Of a DNA stretch of 64,000 bases, positions 62,838 to 64,000 are shown one piece after another (within the stretch, counting starts at the first letter, position 1; every line of letters begins with the position of its first letter). Made by a program: the position numbers and the translations under genes. This DNA comes from Glycomyces tritici. GTDB lineage: Bacteria; Actinomycetota; Actinomycetes; Mycobacteriales; Micromonosporaceae. Location: NCBI RefSeq assembly GCF_030403505.1, contig NZ_JAUEMJ010000005.1, positions 62,001-126,000 on the forward strand, in the 5' to 3' direction. The notes under the pieces were generated by a model that saw only the letters and a program-made list of their open reading frames with translations, ran no database searches and was not told the origin of the DNA.

Positions 62838-62879
62838 TTGACGGATCTGATTCCTCGTATCTATCGTGAACGTTCACGA
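62838..62879 (+). promoter_or_regulatory. Promoter and 16-bp palindromic operator of the LplB-type transporter
   Basis: TTGACG (62838-62843) and TATCGT (62862-62867) are 18 bp apart. The perfect 16-bp palindrome TCGTGAACGTTCACGA (62864-62879) overlaps the -10 and the start. Its central CG and symmetry are typical of LacI-family operators, but its sequence differs from the two other operator types in this window, so a third regulator is implied. Confidence 0.65.
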
Positions 62880-62962
62880 AGTCCAGGTCGCAAAGGAGCG
62901 AGCGTGCGAGTGACGAATGGAGAGCGCCCCCGGCAGGCGCGCGGAGCGAAGGCGGCGATGCG

Positions 62963-63955
62963 GTGAGCGCCGTGGTCCAAGGTGGAGTCGAAGGCGGAGT
63001 CGGCAGCGTCGCGAGCCGTGCGGGAGCGGCGCGGACCGTCCCGAAGCCGCGCCGGAAGTCGGTGAAGGACCGCGTCAAGCGCCACTGGCAGCTCTACCTG
63101 CTGCTGGTGCTCCCCGTGGCGTACTTCGTGATCTTCCAATACATCCCGATGGCCAACAACGTGATCGCGTTCAAGGACTACAACGTGGTCCAGGGCATCT
63201 GGGGCAGCCCCTGGGCAGGGCTCGACCACTTCGAGCGGTTCTTCGCCAACCCCGTTGCGTGGGACCTGATCCGCAACACGCTCATGCTGAGCCTCTACGG
63301 GTTCCTCGCGGGGTTCCCGGTCCCGATCATCCTCGCCTTGGCGCTCAACGAGGTCCGGGCCAGGTTCTTCAAGCGCACCGTCCAGATGGTCACGTACGCA
63401 CCGCACTTCATCTCGACGGTGATCGTGGTGTCGATGCTCATCCTGATCTTCTCGCCCCGGATCGGGTTCATGGCCGACTTCCTCGGGTTCTTCGGCATGG
63501 ACTCGAACCTCCTCGCCCAGCCCGACGCGTTCCGCAGCGTCTATGTCTGGAGCGACATCTGGCAGACCGCCGGGTACTCCGCGATCATCTACATGGCCGC
63601 GCTCGCGGGCATCGACCCGAGCCTGTACGAGGCCGCCCGGCTCGACGGGGCCAGCCGCCTGCGCAAGATCTGGCACGTCGACCTGCCCGGCATCGCGCCC
63701 ACCGTGGTCGTGGTGATGGTCCTGAGCGTCGGCTCGGTGATGGCGATCGGCTTCGAGAAGGCGTTCCTGCTGCAGAACCCCCTGAACCTCTCGACCTCGG
63801 AGATCATCGCGACCTACACCTACAAGATCGGCCTGCTCAACGCCGACTTCAGCCTCGCGACGGCGGTCGGGCTGTTCAACTCCGTCATCAATCTCATCCT
63901 GCTCCTGGTTGTCAACACCGTGTCCAAGCGCGTGACCGGCAACGGACTGTGGTGA
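62963..63955 (+). CDS. LplB-type polysaccharide ABC transporter permease
   Basis: 330-residue membrane subunit of the LplB/YteP group, which imports complex plant-cell-wall oligosaccharides. A basic cytoplasmic start (KPRRKSVKDRVKRHW near 28-42) is followed by six predicted helices. VIFQYIPMANNVIAFKDY is typical of LplB proteins, and the EAA loop is EAARLDGASRLRKIWHVDLP near 225. The start is a GTG at 62963 with a weak AAGGCGG site; downstream in-frame starts are possible since the first 25 residues are unconserved. It is first in an operon that continues past the window edge, under the 16-bp operator. Confidence 0.9.
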   Translation: MSAVVQGGVEGGVGSVASRAGAARTVPKPRRKSVKDRVKRHWQLYLLLVLPVAYFVIFQYIPMANNVIAFKDYNVVQGIWGSPWAGLDHFERFFANPVAWDLIRNTLMLSLYGFLAGFPVPIILALALNEVRARFFKRTVQMVTYAPHFISTVIVVSMLILIFSPRIGFMADFLGFFGMDSNLLAQPDAFRSVYVWSDIWQTAGYSAIIYMAALAGIDPSLYEAARLDGASRLRKIWHVDLPGIAPTVVVVMVLSVGSVMAIGFEKAFLLQNPLNLSTSEIIATYTYKIGLLNADFSLATAVGLFNSVINLILLLVVNTVSKRVTGNGLW

Positions 63956-63969
63956 AGGGAGCCCCTGCA

Positions 63970-64000
63970 ATGACCCTTGAGACCGCGACCGGCGCGGCCC
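63970..64000 (+). CDS. Start of a gene, probably the partner LplC-type permease (truncated)
   Basis: An ATG at 63970, 14 nt after the LplB-type stop and preceded by AGGGAG, opens a frame that reads MTLETATGAA before the window ends. In LplB operons the next gene is usually the second permease, then the binding protein. The sequence is too short to confirm this. Confidence 0.5.
   Translation, partial: MTLETATGAA

Noticed and set aside
62752..63078. Leftward 108-residue open frame before the LplB-type gene
   Set aside because: It runs antisense through the promoter, the 16-bp operator and the 5' end of the permease gene, with no family resemblance.

Overview
The window is very GC-rich, tightly packed, and built from actinobacterial gene families: Ku with LigD-type repair genes, FCD/GntR and LacI regulators, secreted hydrolases with ricin-type CBM13 modules, CUT1 sugar transporters without a dedicated ATPase, and many GTG starts. 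It looks like chromosome of a plant-polymer-degrading, antibiotic-producing actinomycete. Glycomycetales or Micromonosporales would fit, but genus cannot be fixed from this sequence. I saw no tRNA, rRNA, CRISPR array or insertion sequence.

Region 1 (1-5.9 kb) is an arabinoxylan locus: a GH62 arabinofuranosidase (cut by the window edge), a divergent GH10 xylanase, a LacI-family repressor and a GH39 beta-xylosidase. CGAAA/TTTCG palindromes sit at each promoter. Region 2 (5.9-12.1 kb) has an ECF sigma factor with a membrane partner, then a non-homologous end-joining set in which the three LigD domains are three separate, translationally coupled genes, divergent from ku. Region 3 (12.1-24.2 kb) has an AraC regulator with an apparently leaderless start, a 1158-residue DUF5107/TPR protein, a cellulase-like protein, a giant Lhr helicase, a glutaredoxin-like protein and endonuclease IV. 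Region 4 (24.4-31.1 kb) is a sugar island: a sialidase-fold secreted hydrolase, a second LacI repressor and a CUT1 transporter, with near-identical operators at both promoters.

Region 5 (31.2-48.7 kb) is the most novel part: two divergent operons, six genes leftward and eight rightward, that look like a natural-product cluster without any PKS or NRPS. Leftward are two ATP-grasp ligases, two NodU/TobZ-type carbamoyltransferases, an AurF-type di-iron N-oxygenase and an MFS exporter. Rightward are a chorismate aminase pair (TrpE/TrpG-like), a Cys-rich flavodoxin-fold reductase, a second MFS exporter, three glycosyltransferase-like proteins and a P450. The simplest reading is a chorismate-derived arylamine acid, possibly 3-enolpyruvoylanthranilate as in C-1027 benzoxazolinate, that is N-oxidised, amide-linked, glycosylated and carbamoylated.

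Region 6 (48.7-64 kb) returns to carbohydrate use: an EF-hand protein, a membrane protein, an RbsD/FucU mutarotase, then an operon of a CUT1 transporter, an enolase-superfamily enzyme and a beta-helix (GH141-like) hydrolase under a divergent FCD-GntR regulator. A CE1-type esterase with CBM13, a GH43-CBM6 enzyme and the start of an LplB-type transporter follow. The GH43 promoter copies that of the GH62 gene 61 kb away, tying both ends of the window into one xylan regulon.
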